A program made the translations under genes and the position numbers. Shown in pieces: positions 22,435 to 33,618 of a DNA stretch of 64,000 nucleotides. The notes under the pieces were generated by a model. The model was not told the origin of the DNA, did no database searches, and worked only from the letters and a program-made list of their open reading frames with translations. Source of the stretch: Periplaneta americana (lineage: Eukaryota; Arthropoda; Insecta; Blattodea; Blattidae); contig NC_091119.1 of NCBI RefSeq assembly GCF_040183065.1, positions 107,969,763 to 108,033,762 of the forward strand, read 5' to 3'. Every line of letters begins with the position of its first letter. Position 1 is the stretch's first letter.

Positions 22435-22690
22435 TGACAGTTCCTCAATTTGTGATCATAGTGCGTTCATTGATTGTCTGTCCAATGGAATTTATTTCTT
22501 AAGTGGTAAGTCATTCCTTAGCCAGTCCTTCCCTACCTCACTTCTGATATTATTACATGCTCTTACAATTTCCCACAGTAAATCCTTATCACTTATCAGG
22601 TCATAATGCTGAAAAAGACCTACCTACATAAGTAATCAACATTTTCATGAGCTGATTTTAACCATTTTGTTGAAGGACACCATGTTTTTA

Positions 22691-22978
22691 AGAGTTGGCG
22701 TTTGTACTGTCCTTCCTCAACCCCCTATATGAAAGGAGGACCACACTTGTCTTTGGTCAGCGGGTCCTTCAGACCTAGCCGGGAGGGCTTACTTGAGTCC
22801 ACCGACCGTTCCCACCTCTGCCTCCTGTGGGACGCATCTCTATGCCATGACAGGCTAGCATAGATAATTACCTGTTGGTTCGCGGGAGATATTTGATTTC
22901 TCTTCTACCACTCATTTCTGAGAGGTATTCCCCGATCCGCCACCTGGGGACATGCCCTTTAGGCGTTACAGGTTCCCC
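22691..22978. other. GC-richer unclassified repeat-like block
   Basis: Base composition differs sharply from the surroundings (CTAGCCGGGAGGGCTTACTT, CACCTGGGGACATGCCC). It precedes a LINE 3' fragment and could be part of it, but no protein signature is visible. Confidence 0.4.
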
Positions 22979-23310
22979 TGAGGGGAACAGTAACAGCAAA
23001 CAGGCAAAACATCAAAATTCAAAATGGAAAGAATCATTCAAAGATCCAAAACTAATTCCTGATATACCTCGAAAATCTGCCGTGGCCATGTTTAGATTGA
23101 TTACTGGTCATGATTGCCTCAGTAAGCACCTCCATCGTATTGGAGTACTGAATTCACCTAAATAGTTTCTGTGCACCAGAGAAGAGGACATGGAGCTGGA
23201 GCACCTGGCTAATTGTGAAACTCTTAGGACATTTGTGGACCTTCCATCAAAATATTGGGAAGCAAGAAGATGATGACTTCATTGTTAAATCCAGAGCATT
23301 AGATACACAC
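22979..23310 (+). mobile_element. RNase H LINE 3' fragment, diverged copy
   Basis: Reads KWKESFKDPKLIPDIPRKSA then FRLITGHDCLSKHLHRIGVL, homologous to the tail of the LINE at 12317-12986. A stop and a shift follow, then MELEHLANCETLRTF. Only the C-terminal tail remains. Confidence 0.8.
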
Positions 23311-23706
23311 ACACACATACACATAAGTAATCATCCTTACAAACAGTGTACTGTACCTTTTGAAACACACATGCAAAAAAATCGGACTCTGTGTTGGAAA
23401 CCCCAAGTGTAGATTTTTTGAGCAAAAATCTCTTCTTGCTTCACCTGTAATGCATGACCGTGATTCGTAAAACCTTAGAAGATATCAGCAATCGTGAGTA
23501 AGCTCTTGAAATCCAGTGAGTTTCATAGCACTCTTGATGTTGAACGTAGTAGACGAAGACCGCGTTTTGGACAGATTTTCATGGGGATATTGTCGTTATC
23601 CCTTCTTCTGCAATGTAAATCCATCTTCCAGGATCGATGCCAAAGGCAGCAAATAGTTCCACCAGGTTCGCCACTTTACTTCCAGATCAGACACATGCAC
23701 ACGTGT

Positions 23707-23707
<1 letters not shown>

Positions 23708-23754
<47 letters not shown>
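23708..23754. repeat. (CA)n microsatellite
   Basis: About 23 CA units. The preceding 23311-23707 shows no recognised element. Confidence 0.95.
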
Positions 23755-23757
<3 letters not shown>

Positions 23758-24039
23758 TTATCCAGTTGCATAGTATATGCATAATAGAAACTTTTGGCAA
23801 CTCATGAAAATTTTAACTCAACTGTGATAGAAGATTAATTCTTTTCTTGAATAAATTGTAAAATATTATTGTATTTAATTTACCAAAGCTGTAAGATGTC
23901 TGTTTAGTCGAAAATAAGTTACGCTATTTTTCTTGCAGATAACAGGTTCAGCAACTATTAGCAACCAATTACCCAGGTATATTTCGTCTTCATTTACAGA
24001 ATCATACCAATATTTAACTAAAAGTAAACGAAGAAAAAA

Positions 24040-24565
24040 TAAAATATATGAGATTGGATAAACAGAGAAATGAAAGAGTAGTAAATTTTGAAATTGAGAA
24101 TTATAATTTCGAAAGTGTCAAAGAATTCACATATGAATGGTCGTCCATCAATAATGAAAGTAAAATGGAGAATGAAATTCATAAAAGAATAATGTATGGA
24201 AATAGAACTTATTTCTCGTTCTCATACATGTTCACATCAAGAATGCTATCTAAAGGAACAAAACTTAAACTATATAGAATACTCATTTACTTGTGGAGCA
24301 GAAACATGGACGATGAAACTGGAAGATGAGAATAGCCTTCTCATCTTTGAAAGGAAAATTGTACGTAGGATTTATGGTCCAGTGTGTGATAGGGGAGACT
24401 GGGGAAAAAGAACGAATAAATAGAATATAGTGAGCTTTATTAAATCTATTAGGCTGAGATGGTTATGACATGTAGTGAGAATGGAGGGAGAAAGAAGGAG
24501 AGGAAGACCAAAGAAGCATATTGTGAGACATTACAAGCCCGAGGGTGAGGAATTAAAGGAGAAGG

Positions 24566-24596
<31 letters not shown>
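24040..24596 (+). mobile_element. RTE-like LINE 3' end with (GAT)n tail
   Basis: Frames give LYRILIYLWS / TCGAETWTMKLEDENSLLIF, then ERKIVRRIYGPV and GRRRRGRPKK, the C-terminal RT tail typical of RTE/BovB-like elements. They run into a (GAT)n tract at 24568-24595, the microsatellite tail common in that group. A frameshift splits the frame near 24270. Confidence 0.75.
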
Positions 24597-25011
24597 ATAT
24601 TTAACTTCTTTTCTGGCATATGTTAATAAAATGCACATATTGTAGGTGAAATGAAAATTTTGTTTGAATAATACTGAAACATGAAACATTAAATACTTGA
24701 AAAGCTGCAGTGATTTAAATTAAATTCACTTGTCTTGGTATTGATTTGCATGTTTTTTAAGTGTGGAAACTTTTTTTCTTTTTAGACCTGAAAAATTAAA
24801 GGCAATAAGGATAAACATCTTCTAAGAATAAAAGATATAGTGAACCAAACATTGAATCTCAAAACTTGAAAGACCTGACCTCTGTTTAGACTGTGTCTCT
24901 TTCATTGCCTTCCATTAACTCGAAGTCCAAAGAAACAACACCAGTTGCATCCTCATTCAACCTTTAAAAACTGGGTTCTCTTCAGAGACATAATAGTACA
25001 TTATGCAACGA

Positions 25012-25110
25012 GCCTATAATGGTAGTAATTAAGACGCGAGTGTGTTTATGAAACTCGCTTGTGCTCGTTTCATAATTTTCATACGAGCTTTCTTAATTAC
25101 CATTATAGGC
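25012..25110. repeat. 99-bp imperfect palindrome
   Basis: GCCTATAATGGTAGTAATTA on the left is mirrored by TAATTACCATTATAGGC on the right, with GAAACTCG/CGAG pairs in between. It would fold as a long hairpin. It adjoins the inverted-end element at 25127-25654. Confidence 0.8.
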
Positions 25111-25126
25111 AAGTTTCATACGACTT

Positions 25127-25654
25127 TTTATGCTCGACCATATTTCTAACTTGAAATTATTCGTAAGTATTCATGTTATTCTTATCTGACTGGGGAGCGG
25201 AACTGACCTTGTGCAATATCTCGTAAATTGTGAGATGTGTGCAGACGCGAAAGTATTGATTTTTTCCGAGAAACAAATATCATTGACCTTGATATAATTT
25301 AGAGAGTAAAATAAACATTAATCTTAATATAACCTTGAAATTGATTTAGACATTGAAAAACGAGATGACAAATTGAATTTATTTGAATATTATTTACAAT
25401 TAACGCTAATTATTATAGTAACAAAACATAACCTTCTGCGACAGTATTGGATTTCCAGCCTCCGTGACGTTTCGCTAGTTGTCTTTCGATTGCATATCCA
25501 AGAATAATCAATACTTGCGCTTTCATATTGCTACAATGGTGTTTTCTGATTGGTGGAACACCTGAACTTTAATGAATAGGTGTACTTTAATGAGGTCATT
25601 AAAGGGCTGCTACCAGGTGTATAATTACTACATTTCGGCATGGTCGAGCATAAA
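25127..25654. mobile_element. Possible MITE bounded by TTTATGCTCGACCA
   Basis: A 14-bp inverted repeat, TTTATGCTCGACCA and TGGTCGAGCATAAA, separated by 500 bp of AT-rich sequence without coding potential. No target duplication could be fixed. Confidence 0.5.
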
Positions 25655-25910
25655 GATATAATTACAATTTTGAATTCCTGTCCTATGTTTTCGCAAAGTA
25701 AACAGCATGGATTCTTTTGAAATTGCTGCTGACATCACCCCTTTTAATGAGGTATACTTCATTTGGATCTCAGAGCACAGTGAGGTAACTTATATGGTAA
25801 TGGAGGAGCAGATAAAGTGGCCAAGCATGAAACTAACATCCAGTGCTATGACTTGGACCATTTTGTTGGAATCTTTAAGTGTAAAATTAAACATGCTCTA
25901 TGGCAGTGGT

Positions 25911-25990
25911 TCCCAAACTTTTTTGATCACGGATTCCTTTCAAACCGAAAAAAATTTCACTGATCCTCAAATTAAATTAAATTAATCACT
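25911..25990 (+). mobile_element. hAT-type terminus
   Basis: CAGTGGTTCCCAAACTTTTT is the terminal motif of a common hAT MITE group. No matching right end was located, so only a terminal remnant is claimed. Confidence 0.5.
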
Positions 25991-26883
25991 AGATTAATAT
26001 AACTTTAATATATCTCCATATTTATATTTTGTAGGCATACGTATTTAACATCGACAATATTCTACAACTACATTAATTACCATGCACAGCCATGAATTCA
26101 TAAACATGCGTGTCTTTTTTTCATAATTATAAAAAAATTATCTTCAAATTGCTAATGTGAAGAATGGTGTTGTTTCTTCGTCTCACAACTCACACGGTAT
26201 GAGGTGATTTTTAAAATGAACAATCGACACTGCCAATTTCAACATCAGAGTGTGAGATCATTCAGCACAAGGAATGAAGTAATATCAAAGAACAGAAATG
26301 CTCTCCTAATTTCCCTGCAAGTAGGTGCTGGCCCTCCACTTCAAGAATTCAATCCACACCCTTATCTATAAATGTGGTTGCGAGTTGGAAGGTGAAGTAG
26401 AGATGAAACAGCATGTAGGAAACGACAGCCAGAGAAAAAAGTTACATATAAGACAATCTGGGGCCTTCTGAAATAAACTGTAAGGTGAGTTCCACTTAAA
26501 AGTTTTCCCAACTACAGCACTGCCAACAGCGCCATGAAGTTGGTCACGCACTGCTGAATTTCAGCACAATGTATATAGACTTACACATTTGTAATTCAGT
26601 AAATGTATACTAATGATTTAATTTTAAGTTTAATTTAATTTTAAATTATTATTTTAATAGTCTACACATAAACTGTCTTCGACATAGATTATATACTGTA
26701 CCGGTATTATAAATACATTTACACTTTAATTTCACATGCTAAATATTACATAAACAATTAATATATTATACTAATGGATATTGCTAATTGTTCATCTGAA
26801 GATGTCGTACAAGGCGAAAACGTTCATGACAAATATATTACATTGCATACATTATACATGTAAAAGTGAAATAACTTGCTGAT

Positions 26884-27054
26884 TAAATTTCTAACTTCTT
26901 TACCATGTTAATATTTAGGATTTACCGTGCTTGACTAGTTTCAAAGTCTTGTGATTCATTGTCCAAAGGCTTTGGACAGTGAAGCGCAAGACTTCGAAAC
27001 TAGTCAAGGAAGGTAAATCCTAAATATTAACACGGTAAAGAAATTGGAAATTTA
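26884..27054. repeat. 171-bp near-perfect palindrome
   Basis: Arms of about 85 bp meet at GTCCAAAGGCTTTGGAC with essentially no spacer. Shared arm text includes GTTAATATTTAGGATTTACC and TTGACTAGTTTC. A related single arm lies at 30297-30400. Confidence 0.9.
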
Positions 27055-27753
27055 TTCAGTGATATGTGTTAAAAGTGTACTTACGCCTATATAGAAAAAT
27101 GAAATTTCTTGCTGCTTCAATCGGTGTCATGTGGTAAGTTATTTTGACTGAAAATAAAGTACATATTAATTTAATAATTACGAACTTATCGGAATAAATA
27201 CCAAAATATGACAATTCCATCTTGTAGTGCTTCGTGCGAACTTTCATTTTCGTGTATGCAAAGAATAAAACACACCTCGGTAACCAGATGGCAAACAAGC
27301 GCTTAAGCAGCCTGGCAATAATTCTTTACAATGAAAGGAAATTAACCGAGAACCTCAAAATGGACACTGTCGTAGAACATTTTATGTTCTCCAGAACAAC
27401 AGACACATCTATACTAGCATTCCTACTGAGGTAAGAAACTTATACATTTTTTAATCTGGACATAAAATTAAAAAGATAGATAAATTATTAATAGCCTATA
27501 TTTTAATTTATAAAAAATCCATGCCTACAACAAGGATACCACGTAAAGCACTAAATTACTGCCCTTTAGGACAAGATCTTTGGGCTGTCTGCTGAAATGA
27601 TGGAGTGAGATCGTAACAGGCCACTAGGTTAATACGTTAGAGGAAGAAGAAGAATTTATAAAAAATTATTAAATACATATGTAAGAGCATTTTACAAACA
27701 CGAATAGTTAGCTTATTATAACACTAACATTTCACAATGGTATTTTAATGTAC

Positions 27754-28126
27754 CACAGTCTAGTACAGGGGTCGTCAGCACAGAGCACCCTGGAGCTTGC
27801 GTCTCTTACCCATGGAGAACACAGTGCAACATGGTGCACTCGTAGCTGCTAGTGGGCATGCTCTCTACCTCTTCCTGCTGCACGACGGGGCACATGGGAT
27901 GGCTCCGCTTACCTTTTGCACATTTCAGCGAGTGCTGACGACCACTGGTCTAGTATATATAGTCACGAAGCTTAATACGTAGTAAATATGCATCCATAGA
28001 TAGTTGTTAACCCCTAGGATGGCTACTATCGCCTCATTACAGACAATGCGAAATAGTACCTGCACAATCTATTGTTCCTAGTACCCTCATAAACTCACGC
28101 TTCGTGACTGTATATACTAGACTATG
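27754..28126. mobile_element. MITE family C, copy 2, split by a hAT MITE
   Basis: The outer ends CACAGTCTAG and CTAGACTATG match copy 1. The element is interrupted 12 bp from its left end by the insertion at 27766-27947. The flanks GTAC/GTAGTAC suggest a decayed duplication. Confidence 0.88.
27766..27947. mobile_element. hAT MITE nested in family C
   Basis: 182 bp with ends CAGGGGTCGTCAGCAC and GTGCTGACGACCACTG. Exact 8-bp duplications GTCTAGTA lie at 27758-27765 and 27948-27955, formed from the host MITE's own terminus. No coding sequence. Confidence 0.92.
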
Positions 28127-28189
28127 GTAGTACCCTCAAGCTAATGTCTCGCCTCACCTCTGCCCTCCAGGTTAAAAATCCTAAAGCTG

Positions 28190-29310
28190 TTCCTGATCCA
28201 AGGTTATGGGGAGTTTTTAAGGAATCTTGAAGGCCTCCTGCACAAATGCTTATTGTGCATCCCTATTGGAAGTGACACTAGCATTGTCTTCCAAAATCTG
28301 TTCCTTGGACTAGTAACAGTATCTTGGCCAGCATTAGTGTCCGTTCCTAAGTCTTTCCTTGTTATCGGAAGGGAAAATCTTTTCCTTTCCAGGAGTGGAC
28401 AGTCAAACAGGATATGCAAGGCAGTCTCCTCTTCCTGTTTTCACATTCGACGGATTGGTTCCTCTTTATTGAGCCCCACTGTGCGTAGATGTTTCCTGAT
28501 GCGACCATGTCCATTAATTAATGCAACAACACTTCCCACTCCTCTTCTGTCCAAATTGAGCAGAGATGAGGAGAAAGAGTTGTCTGGATCTAAGACCAGT
28601 TTCCTGGTCAGTTTTTGTCCAGGGTAAGATTGCCACCTAAATTGGTGTCTGTCTTTGATCCATGTCTTAACCGAGGTCTTGGCAGGGAGTAAACTGATTC
28701 CAGCCACGGGTTCAGGTCCAGCAAAGGGTATGTCTGTACCCTTTTTGGCCAATTGGTCTGCATTTTTGTTTCCCTGAATGCATTGATGCCCCGGTACCCA
28801 CCAAAGTTCTAGCCTGTTATGAGAAAACAGGGCATTCAGGCAATCCCATATCAATTTGAATTTTACCTGGTCTGAAGAAAGTGCTTTTGAAGCACTTTTT
28901 CTGTCTGTGAGGCTGAGAATTCGTTTACCATGGTAACCCTTCTCAAGCCTCTAAGTGCGCAGTTTAGGATGGCGAATACTTCCGCCTGGAAAACTGTGCA
29001 ATAATCTCCGAGGCTTATAGTGATGTTAGTCCTAGGAGACTGGCCATAGATGCCTACACCAGACTGTGTCCCTATGCAGGATCCATCTGTTACCCGAAAT
29101 CCGGGTGTTGCCTTGAATGGAAGGAAGAAACAGTATTGGGTATTCATTAGGTTAGACCTCATACTTAGTACTGGAATATCCAGGAAATTTAAAATGGAGG
29201 TATGTCCAGTTGTTGAATAACTGCTTTTTCCAATTTCCTGTATGCACTGATCGATAGGCAGTAAGTCTAGCCTCCGCTTGCAAATTCCTGATCCAAAGAC
29301 GGAGTTCCAT
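28190..29310 (-). mobile_element. LINE 3' part with RNase H domain, second family
   Basis: Minus-strand frames read VTDGSCIGTQSGVGIYG (RNase H first Asp), FQAEVFAILNC (catalytic Glu), LWWVPGHQCIQGNKNADQLA (third and fourth acidic sites), then a C-terminal tail and MHILFDCPLLERKR with the C/H knuckle. The order is that of RNase H-bearing LINEs (I/R1/Jockey group). The frame is broken between the pieces and the RT is absent (5'-truncated). Confidence 0.85.
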
Positions 29311-29882
29311 CAGAGTTAAGCGAAAATCTGCCTATTTCATCGTAATGACTCACGAATATTATCCAACATAAAAGAAAAACTCTGGACTTGTTTCTGAGTT
29401 TGTTCGACTAGAGTTGATTAGAATCATGTGATGCTTAAGGGGACTGAGCAGTGATTCCTATAAGATTAAAGAATTCTAGTAGAATTGTTTAGTTCAATAT
29501 TTATACGCTTTTAGTGATCAGAGTGGAAGAAACATTGCAATGGTTATACACTATATCATTCTGAATTCAGTGGCATGAAAAGAAACCTAAGTGGTTTCTT
29601 ATCCAAATGCGGAAAAAGATCATAACTAATTATCTGTTATCTCACTTTGCTAAATGTACTTCACACTTTAAGTGCACATTATTTCCTACAATATTCATTC
29701 ATATTATTTTAATTTTTTAGGTTGTCAAGTAGTGTATATTGTAAATTATAAAGCCATATTTAGTTAAATATATCATGCCTTTCTAAGCAAACTGGGGAAA
29801 ACCTAACTGCTGAGATAAACTTGATCATAAATAATTTTATCCATCTTGAATCTTGCGTACACTACTTTTAACACTTATATAT

Positions 29883-30148
29883 AAGTGATTGGTTGATTGG
29901 CAAACTTACTCGTGTTAAATTACATAAGCAACTGTGGCTTACAGCTGTTTCGGTGTTTCTTCACACCATCCTCAGAGCCTCAACACTTTTGAACACGCAA
30001 ACGCACCCCCACAACAGGCAGCGAAGTTCGAGATGACGCCGAGATCTAGTAGGCTCTGAGGATGGTGTGAAGAAACACCAAAACAGCTGTAAGCCACAGT
30101 TACTTATGTAATTTAACATGAGTAAGTTTGCCGATCAACCAATCATTT
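29883..30148. repeat. Inverted repeat, 98-bp arms, 70-bp loop
   Basis: The arms 29883-29980 and 30051-30148 differ at about 5 of 98 positions. They include CTTACAGCTGTTT and GAAGAAACACC with CTCTGAGGATGGTGTG. The CTGAGGATGG...GAAACA order resembles terminal sequence of Penelope-like elements, but this is only a similarity. Confidence 0.85.
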
Positions 30149-30296
30149 AAATATATTTTTAAAACATATCAGATGCACTGAACATTATTTTTGAAGTTCA
30201 TTATTTTCCTCCATTTCTTAAGTGTTTTTTAATTATTATTTTATGTCACAAATAGGAGTGATATTTGAGGAAAACCAATGATAATCACTGAATAAC

Positions 30297-30400
30297 TTTA
30301 TCATATCTTTACTGTGTTAACTTTTTCAATTTACCTGACTGACTAGTTTCAAAGTGGTATCCTTCACTGTCCGAAGCCTAGGCTTCAGTGATTATAAGTA
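30297..30400. repeat. Half-copy of the palindrome family
   Basis: CTTTACTGTGTTAAC, CTGACTAGTTTCAAAGT and CACTGTCCGAAGCC correspond to one arm plus the centre of the palindrome at 26884-27054; the other arm is missing. Confidence 0.65.
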
Positions 30401-31860
30401 TTAAAAGAGTGTATCGAACAATGAAAAATAACAATAACAGGCCTAATCATTTGGCAAACGGAATGATTTTTTATATAGATTTAGCGCTTCTGTATTTATT
30501 CTTATTACAAAATATTATTACAATAAATACACAAATTGTTTTTAATATGTCTAGTGCGAGGCATGCAATAGCTTTGCTGTTAAGGTGTTTTGCTACAAGC
30601 TGAAAGATCGTCTGCACTATGGTCCAAGGATTCAGTCAGCCTCTAAAATAAATAAGTACCAGTGTGTTTCCTTGGAGACAAAAGCAGCCAGTGCATAGGA
30701 CTGACATCCTACTGGCACTCTGTGCAATTGCCTAGTGGAATTGGAGGCTTGACATTCTACCATCTTAAGGGCCTTTCGGAGCCTGTTATGGGTTAGGTCT
30801 GCTTTTTTAATACATATTTATGCTCAAATTATATTTCCATCAATCAATGAGAAGGCAATCAAGTAATTTGTTCTGAAACATTTTTCATAGATGTGATGGA
30901 GTACCTATTTCAAAATCTACTGATTTTAGATGCCTCGGAAACGTGTATTTTGGTGAAAAACTGGAAACAGACTTTTACAGCATTACAATAATTTCTATGA
31001 TAACTTTATTCAATTAAAATAAAAAAAAAACAAAAATAATTCTGTGCTATATCACTGATACGCCACCACATAAAGTACGTAATCCAGTTTTAGGAATGAA
31101 ACTTCAGTTGTGTTGGTTTGAATGTTTTATTTTTGTTCCAGTTTAAAAATGGAGAGAATGGATCTATTATAAGAGAAGTAGTTAATGAAGGGCATGTAAT
31201 ATATTTTCTCTATGAAACGACATTCCAAAATTCGTTCCAGCTCACGATAAATTTTTCACTATGGTTCATTCAAAGTTTAACGTGTCTATTATCACCTTAA
31301 TATTGGAGAACTCGCGATTACAAATCAAATGAATGGTCATACGGGTCTGTACCTGCTCTGAATGCCGAGATATTACTGAGTGAGGCCATGTTGCATGGCT
31401 AATTTTATATGCAACTTCGGTGCCCTCATACCTGTAGCGAGGGGAGGTGACGCCATTGGGTGTGGTCATACAAGTTACATTGGTTCATGGTCTAACTACT
31501 AATAATATTAGCATCCGGTGGTGGCTCATAGTATTATTATAGTACATATTTGAAATTTTGTCATTTCTTGTTTCACCATGGATCCCAGAATGGGTGTCCA
31601 TACTCGGTGCGGGGAAAGACATATTCTACTTAGAATGCGGGAAGACTCGGAGCATGACAATCAAAATTATGACATGAAGTCGAATATGTGCTCCTGAATA
31701 TTAGGCCTAATAACAAACACAATGATGGGAACATGGTAGTATAAATGATGTATGAAGGAAATACAAAGAATAAAAACAACTTAAGGGCGACCCAATGACA
31801 AACCAGGAACAATACACGAATAACTACAAGTAGTTTTTCGTTGGAAAGCAGCCCGAAGTA
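30401..31860. other. Intergenic, no gene recognised
   Basis: AT-rich. 30640-30790 has a SINE-like composition (GACAAAAGCAGCCAGTGCAT, GACTGACATCCTACTGGCA) and may be a repeat, but no boxes or duplications were identified. The rest shows nothing. Confidence 0.5.
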
Positions 31861-31899
31861 GAACTTATGTATAGAGTGTCAAAGCAGAAATGGCCTCAT

Positions 31900-32130
31900 A
31901 ACAAAACCGTCTCCATGGCGACGTGGGAGCGCATTGTTGCTTGTCACTTATTTGTGTCAACGCTATTTCCGTGCGCGGGGCGCCTCTCGTAACTTGAGCG
32001 CATCTGGTGACGTCACACCGCTATTTTCTGCCGTCTAAACGCGGAGCTGGCGCGATCTACAGATCTCGCGCTGACCTGATGGAAACTCTCCACTATTGTG
32101 ACGCGGTGCAACGCCAGGCGAGGGTAACAC
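31900..32130 (+). promoter_or_regulatory. GC-rich promoter-like island with a CRE palindrome
   Basis: CpG-rich against an AT-rich background, with a perfect CRE TGACGTCA at 32008-32015 and GCGCGGGGCGCC nearby. No coding exon follows directly. It could be an enhancer or a distal untranslated first exon; strand is a guess. Confidence 0.35.
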
Positions 32131-32995
32131 ACATTGCAGAACGTAAACACACAGCAACCGAACATACGTCAATGCCATTTCTCACACATTTAGGCTAGTT
32201 TTCGAAAATAAGACAAGTCTTGACGAGATGCCTCTATGAGATTCTCCCAATAAGTTAAACAATAAAATAAAACTAAACATACGAGTATATCACATTCAGT
32301 ACATGATAAACTAGTTGAACAAGTTAGCTCCTGCGTTTTCAGGCCAACTTTCCTCAATAGTACAAGGTTGGGAGGTGCTTTTTACAAAATAGAGGAAGAG
32401 TTTGAAAAAAAAGAGCATCAATCAATAATATCAATAATAAGAAAAATCATTTAGAAAATACTATTATATTTATAAGGAAAATAGCCGAGTATGTATAAGC
32501 AGAAAAGACTACAGATTCTTTAGAAATTGCAATTTGTGTTGTTTCTATAACACATGAATACAAATAGAACTGAGTGGTAAAAGTATGTGCTTCGGATAGA
32601 TGGCTTTAGAATTCCGTATCGAACTTTAAATTACAAGTGCAATGGGAAAAATTAGTCACGAAGTCGTAATAAAGGCCTAGCAGGTCAGGTAACTCAAGTC
32701 AAGAAGAGATTCAGAATGAAAAAATGATCAAATTCCACTGCGGATAAAAAGAAAAATAGTAATTTCTTTGGAATTTTATTCATTCGTAGTTTTCCGTCCA
32801 AAGGCACCAAAGGTGAGAGACCCCATTCACATTAAAACTACTTCTGTTTTATTAATCAGTTGTGAGGACTTACATTAATGTTTCTCCCAAAATATGTGCT
32901 TTTTTGTTACTCAACATGCTGATGTTTATTGTTGAGTTATTAAGATCTCTATGAAAAATCTCCCGGAAATAAAGCTTTGGATTTTTTTTCAAGAA
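32131..32995. other. Intergenic, nothing recognised
   Basis: AT-rich sequence without recognisable genes or repeats. Confidence 0.5.
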
Positions 32996-32999
32996 AGTT

Positions 33000-33168
33000 T
33001 AATAATAGGAATTTGAAATGATACACCAAGAAAAAACCTCAACTGCGACCTTGTCTATCACAAGTATTACTATGAATATTTAAAATGAAAAACCCCAGAT
33101 CTGACCGGGACTTGAATCTGGACCGCCTGCGTGATAGGATAATGGTCTAGACCACGAAACCAACGCAG
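33000..33168 (-). mobile_element. Decayed tRNA-headed SINE
   Basis: On the minus strand, GGTTTCGTGGTCTAGACCAT is followed by a box B-like GATTCAAGTCCCGG and then GGGGTTTTTCATT. The head-body order fits a SINE; no clear duplications. Confidence 0.5.
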
Positions 33169-33309
33169 GAATAAGTTGCAAGCTTAATGAAAAGTATAGA
33201 CATTAAGATATGTGAATCACATGCAGAGACAAAGAGGAAGGTAGAAAATAGGAAAGACGGGAGAATGCTGGGTTTGCAGTGAAAGACCTGTCCATGGGCA
33301 GAACACTTA

Positions 33310-33361
33310 TGTATGTAGGATGTATGTATGTATGTATGTATGTATGTATGTATGTATGTAG
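33310..33361. repeat. (ATGT)n microsatellite
   Basis: About 12 tetranucleotide units, the same motif class (complementary strand) as the arrays at 34361-34462 and 54290-55446. Confidence 0.9.
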
Positions 33362-33562
33362 CTGTGTGTGTATGTAAGTATGTAATAGTAAAAAGTTTCT
33401 GTTAGAAGGACTCAGTGAAGGGCGGGAATAGTAACAACCCACTAAATCTCGATGTAGGTTTATGTTATGCGGTGCCGGTGAGTTTATGTGGAATTGATTA
33501 TGTATAAAAACAATATTGAGCACGTTTTCTCGGCGAATTCCTATGTACATTGCCACTTCCAT

Positions 33563-33618
33563 TGACAAAACCAAATCGATTCGACAAAACCAAATCGATT
33601 GACAAAAACCAAATCGAT
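33563..33618 (+). repeat. Three tandem GACAAAACCAAATCGATT units
   Basis: Three units of 18-20 bp immediately upstream of the LINE C-terminal frame at 33620. Confidence 0.9.

Noticed and set aside
28441-29162. Host ribonuclease H
   Set aside because: The RNase H domain is followed by a LINE-type C/H knuckle tail and the frame is broken; it is a LINE remnant.
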